From an uncultured archaeon (GTDB lineage: Archaea > Altiarchaeota > Altiarchaeia > IMC4 > SCGC-AAA252-I15), in assembly GCA_902384455.1 (NCBI GenBank), contig CABMCB010000009.1, forward strand, positions 1 to 51,308: 51,308 nucleotides of DNA, written 5' to 3'. The notes beneath the pieces were generated by a model. The model was not told where the DNA came from. It was given only the letters and a program-made list of their open reading frames with translations, and made no database searches. Made by a program: the position numbers and the translations under genes. Positions 24,893 through 32,959 of the stretch are shown here, one piece after another (position 1 is the first letter of the stretch; every line of letters starts with the position of its first letter).

Positions 24893-25759
24893 ATGCGTAA
24901 ACCTTATCTGGTATTTTTGGTATTGGCGTTATTAGCCGTGTTTGTTGCTGCGGACAGTTACATTAACACGCAGGGCGGTAATTTGGTTTTGAATTTAGCT
25001 GGCGGAAAACTTGGTGTTGGAACCACAACTATGGGTAAGACGGTGGATATTACCGGTGATTTGGCGCTTGCTATTGCGAATAACGACAGTAGCCCTGCTT
25101 TGTCTTTTTCTGTTGATTCATACGGAGCAAATTGGTGGTCTAGTAACTCATATAATCGCTCGAATGCGGGTTCAGGTTGGACGAGGACGATAACGATCAA
25201 GAGCGGCAATGTTGGCATTGGGACGACGAGTTTGGCGTCGAAGCTTGTTGTCGCAGGCAACATACTACCCAGTTCAGACAACTCCAGTAACCTTGGTTCT
25301 TCAAGCAAACGGTGGAGAAACCTGTATTATGCTGGGCAGTTGTTGACTAGTTCAGTTGGATACAGTGCGCCGCACGGCAAGAGTGCCGTAGAAGTCGTTT
25401 CAAACATCAAAACTAACTCTGACGGAGAAATAGACCACAAAACCGTAGATAAAAGCCTATTGGTTTATCAAACCGACTATTCTCCAGAATACTACCAGCA
25501 ACTTGATGAAATAGAGAAAATAAGCGAAACATCAGGCAAGTCGCCCACGGAGATAGCCAAGGAAAACGGATACAAAGCCTACCTGAACAACGAAACCACC
25601 GAATACGAGCTCATAAGCGTAAGCAAACTCATCCTCGCGCAACAACAAGCAATCAAAGAACTAAACGACGCCTACAACAACCAACAAGAAACAATAGACA
25701 AACTACAAACCGAACTATGCAAAAAAGACGAAAACTACACATTCTGCACCACAACCTAA
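24893..25759 (+). CDS. Exported tail-fibre-like surface protein
   Basis: The 288-residue protein has a signal peptide (KPYLVFLVLALLAVFVAA, about residues 3-20). The body has GKLGVGTTT, NVGIGTTS and KLVVAGN repeats plus NLGSSSKRWRNLYYAG, the pattern of phage tail-fibre and endosialidase-like trimeric surface proteins in archaea and bacteria. The C-terminal third is charged and probably coiled (LAQQQAIKELNDAYNNQQE to the end), like the intramolecular chaperone or stalk region of such proteins, but without a clear S74 peptidase motif. It likely forms a trimeric fibre at the cell surface. Base use shifts from G+T rich at the start to A+C rich at the end. Confidence 0.65.
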   Translation: MRKPYLVFLVLALLAVFVAADSYINTQGGNLVLNLAGGKLGVGTTTMGKTVDITGDLALAIANNDSSPALSFSVDSYGANWWSSNSYNRSNAGSGWTRTITIKSGNVGIGTTSLASKLVVAGNILPSSDNSSNLGSSSKRWRNLYYAGQLLTSSVGYSAPHGKSAVEVVSNIKTNSDGEIDHKTVDKSLLVYQTDYSPEYYQQLDEIEKISETSGKSPTEIAKENGYKAYLNNETTEYELISVSKLILAQQQAIKELNDAYNNQQETIDKLQTELCKKDENYTFCTTT

Positions 25760-25858
25760 ATGAAAAAACCCATAATCGTATCCACCGAAGCCTTACTACT
25801 AACGGCAGTGCTTGCTCTAGCCGTTATTAGTAGTAATCCTGTTACGCCCCAAATATGA
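25760..25858 (+). CDS. 32-residue hydrophobic ORF, possibly a truncated exported protein
   Basis: ATG follows the previous stop directly (TAAATG), and the TGA overlaps the next ATG by 4 bases. The peptide has Lys-Lys, then one hydrophobic helix or signal-like segment (residues about 10-23). Its beginning, MKKPIIVSTEALLLTAVLAL, resembles that of the partial gene at 51147, MKQKILTATAALICITYLIS, which also follows a surface-protein gene. It may be a real small membrane peptide or the 5' remnant of a longer gene cut at the edge of the AT-rich island. The codons change character near 25806. Confidence 0.4.
   Translation: MKKPIIVSTEALLLTAVLALAVISSNPVTPQI
25793..25836. repeat. Imperfect inverted repeat at the left edge of the AT-rich island
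   Basis: TTACTACTAACGGC (25793-25806) pairs with GCCGTTATTAGTAGTAA (25820-25836), with a 3-base bulge and a 13-base loop. No T-run follows, so a simple terminator is less likely. It lies at the composition change and inside the 32-codon ORF. Confidence 0.6.
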
Positions 25859-26583
25859 AATTATCAAAAAAAAATATTTTCAAGATTATCGCTGGTTGTG
25901 GAATCATCCTACTTCTTCTTATCTCTATGAGTTATACCCTAGAATTTGTTAACCTCACGCCGGGAGAAAAGCCGAGAGTTTTGTATGATAACTTGTTGCC
26001 GTTTCCATTCGAGAACGGATGTAATGGACATATTATCCTAGGAAATTATGCGGGTGGTTTTGACTATGGTTTATGGATTACGTCTCAGCCTAGAGACATC
26101 CGGGAAATACGTGATCTTGCGCAGTCAAAGGGTTTCTATACAGAATTTGAAACACGGGGGTTCAAGGCAGAAGCATTAGAGGATTTTAATAAGAGATATA
26201 ATCTCTCCCTCAAAGTTGGTGAGACTCTAGACGTTGGAAAATACACGGTAAGCGGCATCAAGCCGCAACCTGTACAGAAATTCTATGATGGCGTAACAAG
26301 TGCATCAGGAGAATATGCAGTCTATAACTACTATTATCTTGTTGTAGAGAAACGAGTTGGAGTCAATCAGCTGTACCACATTGAAATCCAGAACTTAGTT
26401 GAAAGCTCTGATGTTAGCGAAAGCCCCATCATTTTCAGCATTCAACAAGAAGGAACTTGTAAAATTGACGAAATTCAAGTGAGGGAAAACGTCAAGAAAT
26501 TACTTGATGAACTTGAATTATCTCAACAGTGGATTGATAATATGTCAGTCAAGAAGTCGTACCCTATAAACGTAGCGCTTTGA
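25855..26583 (+). CDS. Unrecognised exported or membrane-anchored protein
   Basis: The 242-residue protein has one N-terminal hydrophobic helix (IFKIIAGCGIILLLLISM, about 8-25) after a lysine-rich start, so it is secreted or anchored with the rest outside. The outer part has YNYYYLVVEKRV and two or three cysteines (CNGH, GTCK) but no family I recognise. The start overlaps the previous stop (ATGA), and the protease gene begins 1 base after its stop, so it probably belongs with the protease as an inhibitor, chaperone or partner. That role is inference. Confidence 0.55.
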   Translation: MKLSKKNIFKIIAGCGIILLLLISMSYTLEFVNLTPGEKPRVLYDNLLPFPFENGCNGHIILGNYAGGFDYGLWITSQPRDIREIRDLAQSKGFYTEFETRGFKAEALEDFNKRYNLSLKVGETLDVGKYTVSGIKPQPVQKFYDGVTSASGEYAVYNYYYLVVEKRVGVNQLYHIEIQNLVESSDVSESPIIFSIQQEGTCKIDEIQVRENVKKLLDELELSQQWIDNMSVKKSYPINVAL

Positions 26584-26584
26584 C

Positions 26585-28657
26585 ATGGACAAAATAACAA
26601 TCATTCATAAACAGCAATGGTTGGTGGCGGTTTTAATCTTGATAACTTGGTGTGCTCCTGTAATCGGCGTGGAAGGCAACATATTTAGAGATAGTGGAAC
26701 GCAGTATCTCCAAACTCATTTTCCCAAGGAAGAAATAAAATTTCAGTCAGAAGGAGTGTACATTCAATCTGAAACTAATGAAAGCTACACAATTCTTAAG
26801 TCCTATCATAACGGGAAACCTATAACTCTTGCCATAAGGCACAAAGACAATTCTGTGGGGGAATATCCTAAAATAGAGTCTGATTACATCGATTACATAC
26901 ATAACCTCTCAAGGCCGTACCAGAAAATGTACTCAAGCCTCCGGATTAAAATTAACAATGAATTTAACCGATTCCCTGCGCGAAAGGACTTAACTCCTTC
27001 TGAACGTTCTACGAAGATTCCTGTTGGGTTTGACTGTGAGAATACGCATGATTTGGTGAAGATAGCACGGGAAATATACGGGCGTGGCATCTACCCTTAT
27101 GTGTGGAATGGAGATTCATTCAAATTTGTCAGTGCGGAACTTGATATGGAAACGATTCTCACAATAGCCGAAATGACAGAAACGAAAGCTATTTGGTTTA
27201 ACCATCCTGTTACTACCAGCATCATCTACTCAACCGGCTCCGATGGAGTAAATAGCACATATTTACAAGACCAGTTAGATCTTACGGGAGACGGTGTTAT
27301 TGTTTCGGTCGTAGACACAGGTGTCGGCCCTATAAACTTGCACCCCGACTTGCCGTTCATTCCCTTTAATAACAGAGTTTCATTCATTGGAGATTCTTAT
27401 GATCACAGTTCAAATGGTCACGGCACCTTAGTGGGCGGAATTATCACGGGTCAAAACTCAACGTATCGATCTATGGCTCCAGATGTCACGTTGTTGAGTG
27501 CAAAGGTGATGATAGATACGTCTGTCTTGTCGCCACAGATTCCAAGTACGATAGATCGTGTTATCTCTGGCTTAGACTGGTCGTCCGATGATACAGCAGA
27601 TATAGTTTCACTTAGCCTAGGTTTTGAAAAACGAGCCAGTAATCCGCAGATAGTAGTAGACGGTTCGGAAAAAATAACTAAAGTTGTTGATTATCTAATC
27701 TACAATAAAGCAGTAAACATTATCACTGCTGTCGGCAATGAAAAAACAGATTACCCGCGAGTCCCTGCTGACGCATACAACAGTATAAGTGTGGGGGCCA
27801 CTACCGGTCATGATGATGGATACAACAAAGTCTGGAGGAATATCCTAAGCGGGGGCAGTAATGGAGGTATGACTGATGATGGCCGCACCAAGGTTGATGT
27901 TGTTGCACCCGGCCAAGATATTTACTCTCTTAACAAAAATTGGAACGCTACTGGGCAATTATATACAGCAGCAACAGGTACTAGTCTTGCTGCACCTCAT
28001 GTATCTGGTTTAACCGCATTACTGTGGCAATACCGATATGATCATGGCTTTGAAGATTGGCACATAAACTCCTTAATTGTGAAAGCAGCAGTAATAAACT
28101 CTGCAAAGAAAATTAAGGATCACGACGGATCAGCGTGGGGAACCGACGGCAGCCAACAGCCACTGGATATGGAGCAGGGCTCTGGAAGGATAGATTCTAT
28201 AGAAGCATACAATACCATTAATAAATCAGGTCGAATCCTGTACGACTCTGTTATTGCAAATAGTCCCAATATATACTACATCAATGTGACTGATGCTCCA
28301 ACGAATATTACTCTATCCCTCGTATGGTATCGAAAGGTCGTATATGCTGACATAAACAATGCCTCATCTAATCCTGTAATAGACGATATTGACCTTAAGC
28401 TCTACAATATTTCTGAATACATTGATCCAACTCCAATGGTGTATGCGCAATCAACGAGCGTGCGGGATAGTGTTGAGCATATTTTCACAGAAGTAAAAAC
28501 TAATGGAGAATACGTAATTGAAGTATACCCTTTCGCAATCTATGACGAAAAAGCCGACTATGCGCTTGCTTCCAGTCATCCAATGTACCGGAAAATATCA
28601 ATTTCCCTCCCCAGTGATGGTTGGCACCTCATTTCCTTCCCCATGGAGTTTACATGA
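26585..28657 (+). CDS. Exported subtilisin-like serine protease (S8 family)
   Basis: The 690-residue protein has an N-terminal hydrophobic signal segment (about 12-28), an N-terminal region of about 200 residues, and an S8 catalytic domain. The triad is D244 in SVVDTGVG, H279 in NGHGTLVGG and S467 in GTSLAAPHVSG, with the oxyanion asparagine N385 in AVGNE. A C-terminal beta domain (about 540-665, VTDAPTNITLSLVW onward) resembles the P/jelly-roll domains of secreted subtilases. The end, LPSDGWHLISFPMEFT, is a GWxLI segment also found at the end of the large beta-helix protein in this window. It should act outside the cell in protein degradation or processing. It lies within the AT-rich island in a coupled operon. 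Confidence 0.9.
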   Translation: MDKITIIHKQQWLVAVLILITWCAPVIGVEGNIFRDSGTQYLQTHFPKEEIKFQSEGVYIQSETNESYTILKSYHNGKPITLAIRHKDNSVGEYPKIESDYIDYIHNLSRPYQKMYSSLRIKINNEFNRFPARKDLTPSERSTKIPVGFDCENTHDLVKIAREIYGRGIYPYVWNGDSFKFVSAELDMETILTIAEMTETKAIWFNHPVTTSIIYSTGSDGVNSTYLQDQLDLTGDGVIVSVVDTGVGPINLHPDLPFIPFNNRVSFIGDSYDHSSNGHGTLVGGIITGQNSTYRSMAPDVTLLSAKVMIDTSVLSPQIPSTIDRVISGLDWSSDDTADIVSLSLGFEKRASNPQIVVDGSEKITKVVDYLIYNKAVNIITAVGNEKTDYPRVPADAYNSISVGATTGHDDGYNKVWRNILSGGSNGGMTDDGRTKVDVVAPGQDIYSLNKNWNATGQLYTAATGTSLAAPHVSGLTALLWQYRYDHGFEDWHINSLIVKAAVINSAKKIKDHDGSAWGTDGSQQPLDMEQGSGRIDSIEAYNTINKSGRILYDSVIANSPNIYYINVTDAPTNITLSLVWYRKVVYADINNASSNPVIDDIDLKLYNISEYIDPTPMVYAQSTSVRDSVEHIFTEVKTNGEYVIEVYPFAIYDEKADYALASSHPMYRKISISLPSDGWHLISFPMEFT

Positions 28658-29799
28658 ATAAAATACCCAAAGCAATTACTTTAGGGATGTTAATACTAAC
28701 GACTCTTATTCTAGTTTCAGCTGTACCCCCCATCTCTCCGATATACTCCGGTTATGTATTTATCAATGGCTCTCTTGCAACAGAAGGGACAAATGTAACT
28801 GTGTATTCAAATAAGAGTGGAAATCAAGTTGGCATGACTTCTGTTTATGAAGGGGGAGTTTATTTCATGATACTCTACAGTAATATTAGTGTGAATGACT
28901 CCGATACGGGTCACTTTCTATCATGGAAAATTAACGGAGAAAATGTGACCTCTCCTCCGTCTAACTTCTTTGCAATTGTGTCTGGGGATCAACGTACAAA
29001 TACCTCCCTTAGCATCGGGGAAACACCATTGAGGATAATGAGCTATTCCCCACCTCAATCAGATCTGCGCGTTAATGAGGGTAGCGTAACGAAGTTCACT
29101 CTATATACAGTTTCTCCATGGGGCAATAACCTTACCTACAATTGGTTCATAAACGGCGAGATTAACTCCACTCAAATGAACTTTGGATATAATTTCACTG
29201 AAGGTAGTAACGGCACCAAGACTGTTCTAGTTATCGTGAGTAATGGCACAAACATAGTGTCCCAAGGTTGGAATATCACAATTAACCGGCATCCAAACAT
29301 CACCCCTGCTATCCCTAACCAAACAGTCAAATCCAATACTATCTATGACTTCAACTTGACTCCTTACGAATACGATATCGAGGACACTAATGAGAATCTT
29401 AGCTGGACAGTAAGCGAAGATAACCCCGCACTCGCTACCATATACGTGGATTTTGAAACTGATCTCCTAACTATCATCCCAGTTTCTGATGCTGTCGGAA
29501 CTGATGATGTTAAGCTGACGTTGTGGGATTCCAATAATGCAACTGCCACCCAGTGGATAACTCTTATTATAGAACGAAGATGTGACCCTCTAGATCCCCC
29601 CTCAGCAGGTGACTGGGACATAGGATATAATACCACTTGTACTGATGCTAACATCTCCTTAGATTCGAATGCCAACATAACAATAGATGCAGACAAAGAA
29701 CTTTACCTCAATAATTCGAACATAGTATTAAGCGGCAGAATATTCTTCAATAACAAGAGTATATTGGCCCTCAATGGATCAAGTATACACTTCAATTAG
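28654..29799 (+). CDS. Exported Asn/Thr-rich surface protein, beta-sandwich repeats
   Basis: The true start is most likely the ATG at 28654, which overlaps the protease stop (ATGA). A longer frame from TTG at 28621 reads back into the protease gene. The 381-residue protein has a signal peptide (AITLGMLILTTLILVSAV), many N-x-S/T sites and Ig/PKD-like beta segments (about 25-120, 130-220, 225-310). A short Cys-containing C-terminal part (RRCDPL, TTCTDAN) ends as a beta-helix-like pattern, NNKSILALNGSSIHFN. The abrupt end may mean it is truncated compared with longer homologues. It is probably a cell-surface protein; no enzyme motif is seen. Confidence 0.6.
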   Translation: MNKIPKAITLGMLILTTLILVSAVPPISPIYSGYVFINGSLATEGTNVTVYSNKSGNQVGMTSVYEGGVYFMILYSNISVNDSDTGHFLSWKINGENVTSPPSNFFAIVSGDQRTNTSLSIGETPLRIMSYSPPQSDLRVNEGSVTKFTLYTVSPWGNNLTYNWFINGEINSTQMNFGYNFTEGSNGTKTVLVIVSNGTNIVSQGWNITINRHPNITPAIPNQTVKSNTIYDFNLTPYEYDIEDTNENLSWTVSEDNPALATIYVDFETDLLTIIPVSDAVGTDDVKLTLWDSNNATATQWITLIIERRCDPLDPPSAGDWDIGYNTTCTDANISLDSNANITIDADKELYLNNSNIVLSGRIFFNNKSILALNGSSIHFN

Positions 29800-29844
29800 A
29801 ATAATGGTATCCGATCTTGCTTTGGTGCGATTTTGTATATTACA

Positions 29845-29879
29845 ATAGCTGTATGCCAAATATGCGCTATACCAGCTAT
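29845..29879. repeat. Inverted repeat upstream of the GAPDH operon
   Basis: ATAGCTGTAT (29845-29854) pairs with ATACCAGCTAT (29869-29879) with one bulged base. It lies just upstream of the TATA box at 29887 and after the island's last gene, so it could be an operator for the GAPDH operon or a terminator hairpin for the preceding gene. Confidence 0.5.
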
Positions 29880-29886
29880 CATACTT

Positions 29887-29896
29887 CATATAAATA
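29887..29896 (+). promoter_or_regulatory. TATA box of the GAPDH operon
   Basis: CATATAAATA lies about 50 bases before the ATG at 29943, which leaves a leader of about 20-25 bases holding GAGGTG at 29930-29935, a clear ribosome binding site. Confidence 0.6.
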
Positions 29897-29942
29897 GGAG
29901 CGCTCTTAATCGTTTATCCTTAGTTTCGTGAGGTGTTTTAGC

Positions 29943-31082
29943 ATGGCTGATAAAATCAAAGTTGGGGTCGTGGGACCGGGAACTATCGGGCACAAAGTCA
30001 TTTGGGCACTGCAAAAGCAAGGCGACGTAGAAGTCGTCGGCGCCGCGAAGACGAGTCCCGACTGGGTTGCGCGCTGGTGCATTGACGCCGGCCTTAAGAT
30101 GTATGCTTCAAGCAAGGACGGTCCGGCCGGCCTTGACGCTTCTGTCAAGGAGTTTCAGGATGCGTTGGGTGCGCAGAATGTTGGAGGCAGCATCCGCGAC
30201 ATGCTTTCTCATGTGGACGTCGTCGTTGACTGCAGCGACGGTAAAATTGGCGCCATGCTTAAGGAGCAGTATTACGCCCCCTACAACAAGGAGGCGAAAA
30301 AGAAGGTTCGGGTCATATTCCAGGGCGGCGAAAAAGCCAACATAGGCAAGAGCTTCAACAGTCGCTGCAACTACGATAAAGTACTAAGTGTCGGCGCATC
30401 TGATACTCCGTACCTTAGGACAGTATCCTGCAACACGACCACACTCGCTCGCTTCGCAGGAATGCTGATTGAAGGCGGATACCCAATAGAATTCCTTGAA
30501 ATAGCCTTAATGCGCCGCGCAGTTGACCCCGGCCAAGTGGGGAAGGCGATTCTTGACAGCATGGAAGTTGACCTTAAAATCCCAAGCCACCAGGCCCCAG
30601 ACCTAATGGAGGTGCTACCGATTCAGGCCTCAAGCCGCGCATACAAGATTACGTCTTCGCAGATGCACCTGCACGACGTCAGAATCACGTTCAAAAGCAA
30701 GGCGCCTTCGAAGGAGGAATTTGCTGCGGTGTTCGCTAAAGACAACCGCGTGGCTTTGTTGAACAGGTTTTCTGCTACAGGCGAGCTTAAGGAGCGCAGC
30801 CGCCGCCTGAACAAGCTGCATCCTGAGGTTGCTCTAGGCGGAGACTTGTTTGTGGTGGCCGCGGGTTTGGGCACTTATCAGGTCGTTAATGAGAAGCGTT
30901 CTTGGATTACTTTAGGCTGCCCGCAGGATTCTATTGTGGTCGTCGAGAATGTGGACGCTGTCAAGGCAATCACTTACGACACAAACAAGTTGAGTCGCGA
31001 CGCGGTAATGCAAAGCACAGATAAGGCGCTCAGTCTGCGTGAGATAAAGAAGGCGTTGGAAGAAAGCTACAAGGCGGAATAA
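29943..31082 (+). CDS. gap: Glyceraldehyde-3-phosphate dehydrogenase, archaeal type II
   Basis: The start is ATG 29943 (MADKIKVGVVGPGTIG) with a good ribosome binding site; an in-frame ATG at 29928 lies upstream of it and is not used. The 379-residue protein has the N-terminal NAD(P) loop GVVGPGTIG and the archaeal catalytic motif TVSCNTTTLAR with C163. Typical archaeal enzymes have about 335-345 residues, so this one is roughly 35-40 longer, with extra sequence around 30-100 (for example WCIDAG and GPAGLDASV). It oxidises glyceraldehyde-3-phosphate to 1,3-bisphosphoglycerate or acts in gluconeogenesis. It leads an operon with an aminotransferase, an IMPase-like protein and a LysE-type exporter. 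Confidence 0.92.
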   Translation: MADKIKVGVVGPGTIGHKVIWALQKQGDVEVVGAAKTSPDWVARWCIDAGLKMYASSKDGPAGLDASVKEFQDALGAQNVGGSIRDMLSHVDVVVDCSDGKIGAMLKEQYYAPYNKEAKKKVRVIFQGGEKANIGKSFNSRCNYDKVLSVGASDTPYLRTVSCNTTTLARFAGMLIEGGYPIEFLEIALMRRAVDPGQVGKAILDSMEVDLKIPSHQAPDLMEVLPIQASSRAYKITSSQMHLHDVRITFKSKAPSKEEFAAVFAKDNRVALLNRFSATGELKERSRRLNKLHPEVALGGDLFVVAAGLGTYQVVNEKRSWITLGCPQDSIVVVENVDAVKAITYDTNKLSRDAVMQSTDKALSLREIKKALEESYKAE

Positions 31083-31085
31083 AAC

Positions 31086-32153
31086 ATGGCGAAGAAACTT
31101 TTCATTCCCGGACCAGTGGACGTGAGCCCTGAAGTTGCGGCGAAAATGAGCGAACCCATGATTAGCCACAGAAGCAAGGATCTCTACGACCTTCATGCCC
31201 ACCTAATCGAAAGCCTAAAGCGCCTCATGTACACTCAAAACCACGTAATAACATTCACAAGCAGCAGCACAGGCGTATGGGAGGCGGCCGTCAGAAACTG
31301 CGTTCAAAAGAAGGTTTTGTGCGTGGACAACGGCGCGTTCGCTAGCCGCTGGTTTGATGTGGCAGTCGCGTGCGGGAAGGAGGCGGACAAGCTTGAGATC
31401 CCTTGGGGGAGCACAGTCAAGCCGGAGCAGCTTGATGCTGCGTTGTCCAAAGGTGGATACGACTCCGTCACATTGGTCCACAACGAAACTTCTACTGCGG
31501 CGATGGCGAACCTTCAGTCTCTTGCTCCAGTGTTCAAAAGTCACGGCGTAACTTCGCTTGTGGACTGCGTTTCAAGCCTTGCGGGAGTAAAAATTGAGGT
31601 GGACAAACTCGGTTTGGACGTCTGCCTTTCAGGAACCCAGAAGGCATTGGCTGTCGCTCCGGGAATGGCTTTTGCCTCAGTGAGCCCAAAGGCGCTTGAA
31701 ATAAGTAAGACCCAGAAAGGCAAAGGATACTACTTCGACTTCATAGTGCACATGAAGTACTGGGAGAAAGACCACCAGACTCCTGCGACCCCAAGCATAC
31801 CTCACATGCGCTCACTCGACTACCAGCTGACTAAGATTCTCGACGTCGAAGGAGCTGAAAACCGCTTCAAACGGCATCATGAGATGGCGAATACAGCGCG
31901 CTCTTGGGCGAAAAAGCACTTTGAGCTTTTCACCGAAGAATGGTGCGCAAGCGACACCGTAACCTGCGTCAAAAACACGCGAAATGCCGACCTCTCAGCG
32001 CTCGGAAAAGAGCTTTCAGCGAAAGGATACCAGTTCAGCAACGGATACGGCAAACTCAAAGGACAAGCCTTCCGCATAGCCCACATGGGAGACAGAAAAC
32101 CCGAAGAACTCGCAACGTACCTTGCCGCAATAGACGACGTCCTCAAGCTATGA
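31086..32153 (+). CDS. Class V PLP aminotransferase (alanine-glyoxylate / serine-pyruvate type)
   Basis: The 355-residue protein is a fold-type I PLP enzyme: FIPGPVDVSPEV and ISHRSKDLYDLH at the N-terminus, TSSSTGVWEAAV for the phosphate-binding loop, HNETSTA, LVDCVSSLAG with the aspartate that pairs with the PLP nitrogen, and SGTQKALAVAPG with the Schiff-base lysine K186. The family includes serine-glyoxylate and alanine-glyoxylate transaminases and archaeal enzymes that work on phosphoserine. It begins 3 bases after the GAPDH stop, so a role in making serine or glycine from triose phosphates is a reasonable inference. Confidence 0.85.
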   Translation: MAKKLFIPGPVDVSPEVAAKMSEPMISHRSKDLYDLHAHLIESLKRLMYTQNHVITFTSSSTGVWEAAVRNCVQKKVLCVDNGAFASRWFDVAVACGKEADKLEIPWGSTVKPEQLDAALSKGGYDSVTLVHNETSTAAMANLQSLAPVFKSHGVTSLVDCVSSLAGVKIEVDKLGLDVCLSGTQKALAVAPGMAFASVSPKALEISKTQKGKGYYFDFIVHMKYWEKDHQTPATPSIPHMRSLDYQLTKILDVEGAENRFKRHHEMANTARSWAKKHFELFTEEWCASDTVTCVKNTRNADLSALGKELSAKGYQFSNGYGKLKGQAFRIAHMGDRKPEELATYLAAIDDVLKL

Positions 32154-32953
32154 GCGACTACATAAAACTCTTTAAGAAAATAGGCAAAACCGCAAAAACA
32201 ACGCTTGAAGACCTGCCAGACGGCGCGCAAATCACAGGGAAAAACCCGATAGGACAAAAAAGCATCAAAGCGGACATAGCGCTTGAAAAACTGGTCGCAG
32301 ACTTCCTACGCGAAAAAACAGGCGGCACGCTAATAACAGAAGAAGCAGGCAAAATAGACCTCGGCAAAGGAGAAGACGTTTTCGTATTAGACCCCCTTGA
32401 CGGAAGCAGCAACTACAGCCGAGGCGTACCATACTACGGCCTAATAATAGCGCGCTCGGCAGGCTTCACCTACAACGACATAACCCACGCCTACGTCATA
32501 AACCTCGCCTCCGGCACCGAATACTTCGCCGACGAAGAAGGCGCTTTTTCCGGCGGAAAACCCCTTGTGCCTTCACCAGTAACTTCGCTTAAGGACTCCG
32601 TGATAGAGATAGACACATTCAAGAACCCGCGAATATACGATACGCTGCGGCCGCTTCTTAAGTCTGTGAAGGATATCCGGCGTATTGGGGCAAGCGGGGT
32701 TGCCCTTGCTCATGTGGCATCAGGCGCCCACCAGATTTACTTGAACCCCCACAATCCAATAAGTGTCGTCCACGCGCCGGGCATATACGTCGCCGAGAAG
32801 GCGGGGGCTTTGTTTACGGACTGCAGGGGAAACTTCATTAATCCTAAACTCGACATATCAGTGAAAATAGAGTTTATGGTGGCCGCCAACAAGGAAATCC
32901 AGCGGCAGGCGCTCTCTCTTATGGGCGTCAAAACAGAGAGCGAAGTCGCCTAA
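32150..32953 (+). CDS. Inositol monophosphatase / fructose-bisphosphatase-like protein
   Basis: The 267-residue protein starts with ATG overlapping the aminotransferase stop (ATGA); longer in-frame extensions into that gene are not credible. It has metal-site motifs LITEEAG (E64/E65) and DPLDGSSNYSRGVPYYG (D81, D84) of the Li+-sensitive phosphatase family, whose archaeal members act on inositol-1-phosphate and fructose-1,6-bisphosphate. The usual third metal ligand in WDxAA is not visible: the equivalent place reads VVHAPG near residue 208, so activity or metal use may differ. Operon partners point to sugar-phosphate or serine metabolism. Confidence 0.75.
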   Translation: MSDYIKLFKKIGKTAKTTLEDLPDGAQITGKNPIGQKSIKADIALEKLVADFLREKTGGTLITEEAGKIDLGKGEDVFVLDPLDGSSNYSRGVPYYGLIIARSAGFTYNDITHAYVINLASGTEYFADEEGAFSGGKPLVPSPVTSLKDSVIEIDTFKNPRIYDTLRPLLKSVKDIRRIGASGVALAHVASGAHQIYLNPHNPISVVHAPGIYVAEKAGALFTDCRGNFINPKLDISVKIEFMVAANKEIQRQALSLMGVKTESEVA

Positions 32954-32959
32954 ATTACT

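Larger units (their letters stand above)
25840..29840. other. AT-rich segment with foreign-looking base and codon use
   Basis: Across the three exported-protein genes the DNA is visibly richer in A+T than both flanks and uses many AT-ending codons on both purine and pyrimidine sides. It lacks the A+C versus G+T block pattern seen elsewhere. The left edge coincides with an inverted repeat and the right edge with the intergenic region before the GAPDH gene. No integrase, transposase or obvious direct repeats are visible. The boundaries were judged by eye. Confidence 0.6.

Noticed and set aside
28621..28653. TTG start at 28621 for the 381-residue surface protein
   Set aside because: The signal peptide begins at ATG 28654, which overlaps the protease stop in the ATGA pattern.
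31940..32149. Upstream extension of the IMPase-like gene into the aminotransferase gene
   Set aside because: It overlaps a well-defined gene by 200 bases and codes for an Arg/Lys-rich shadow sequence. ATG at 32150 has the normal ATGA overlap.
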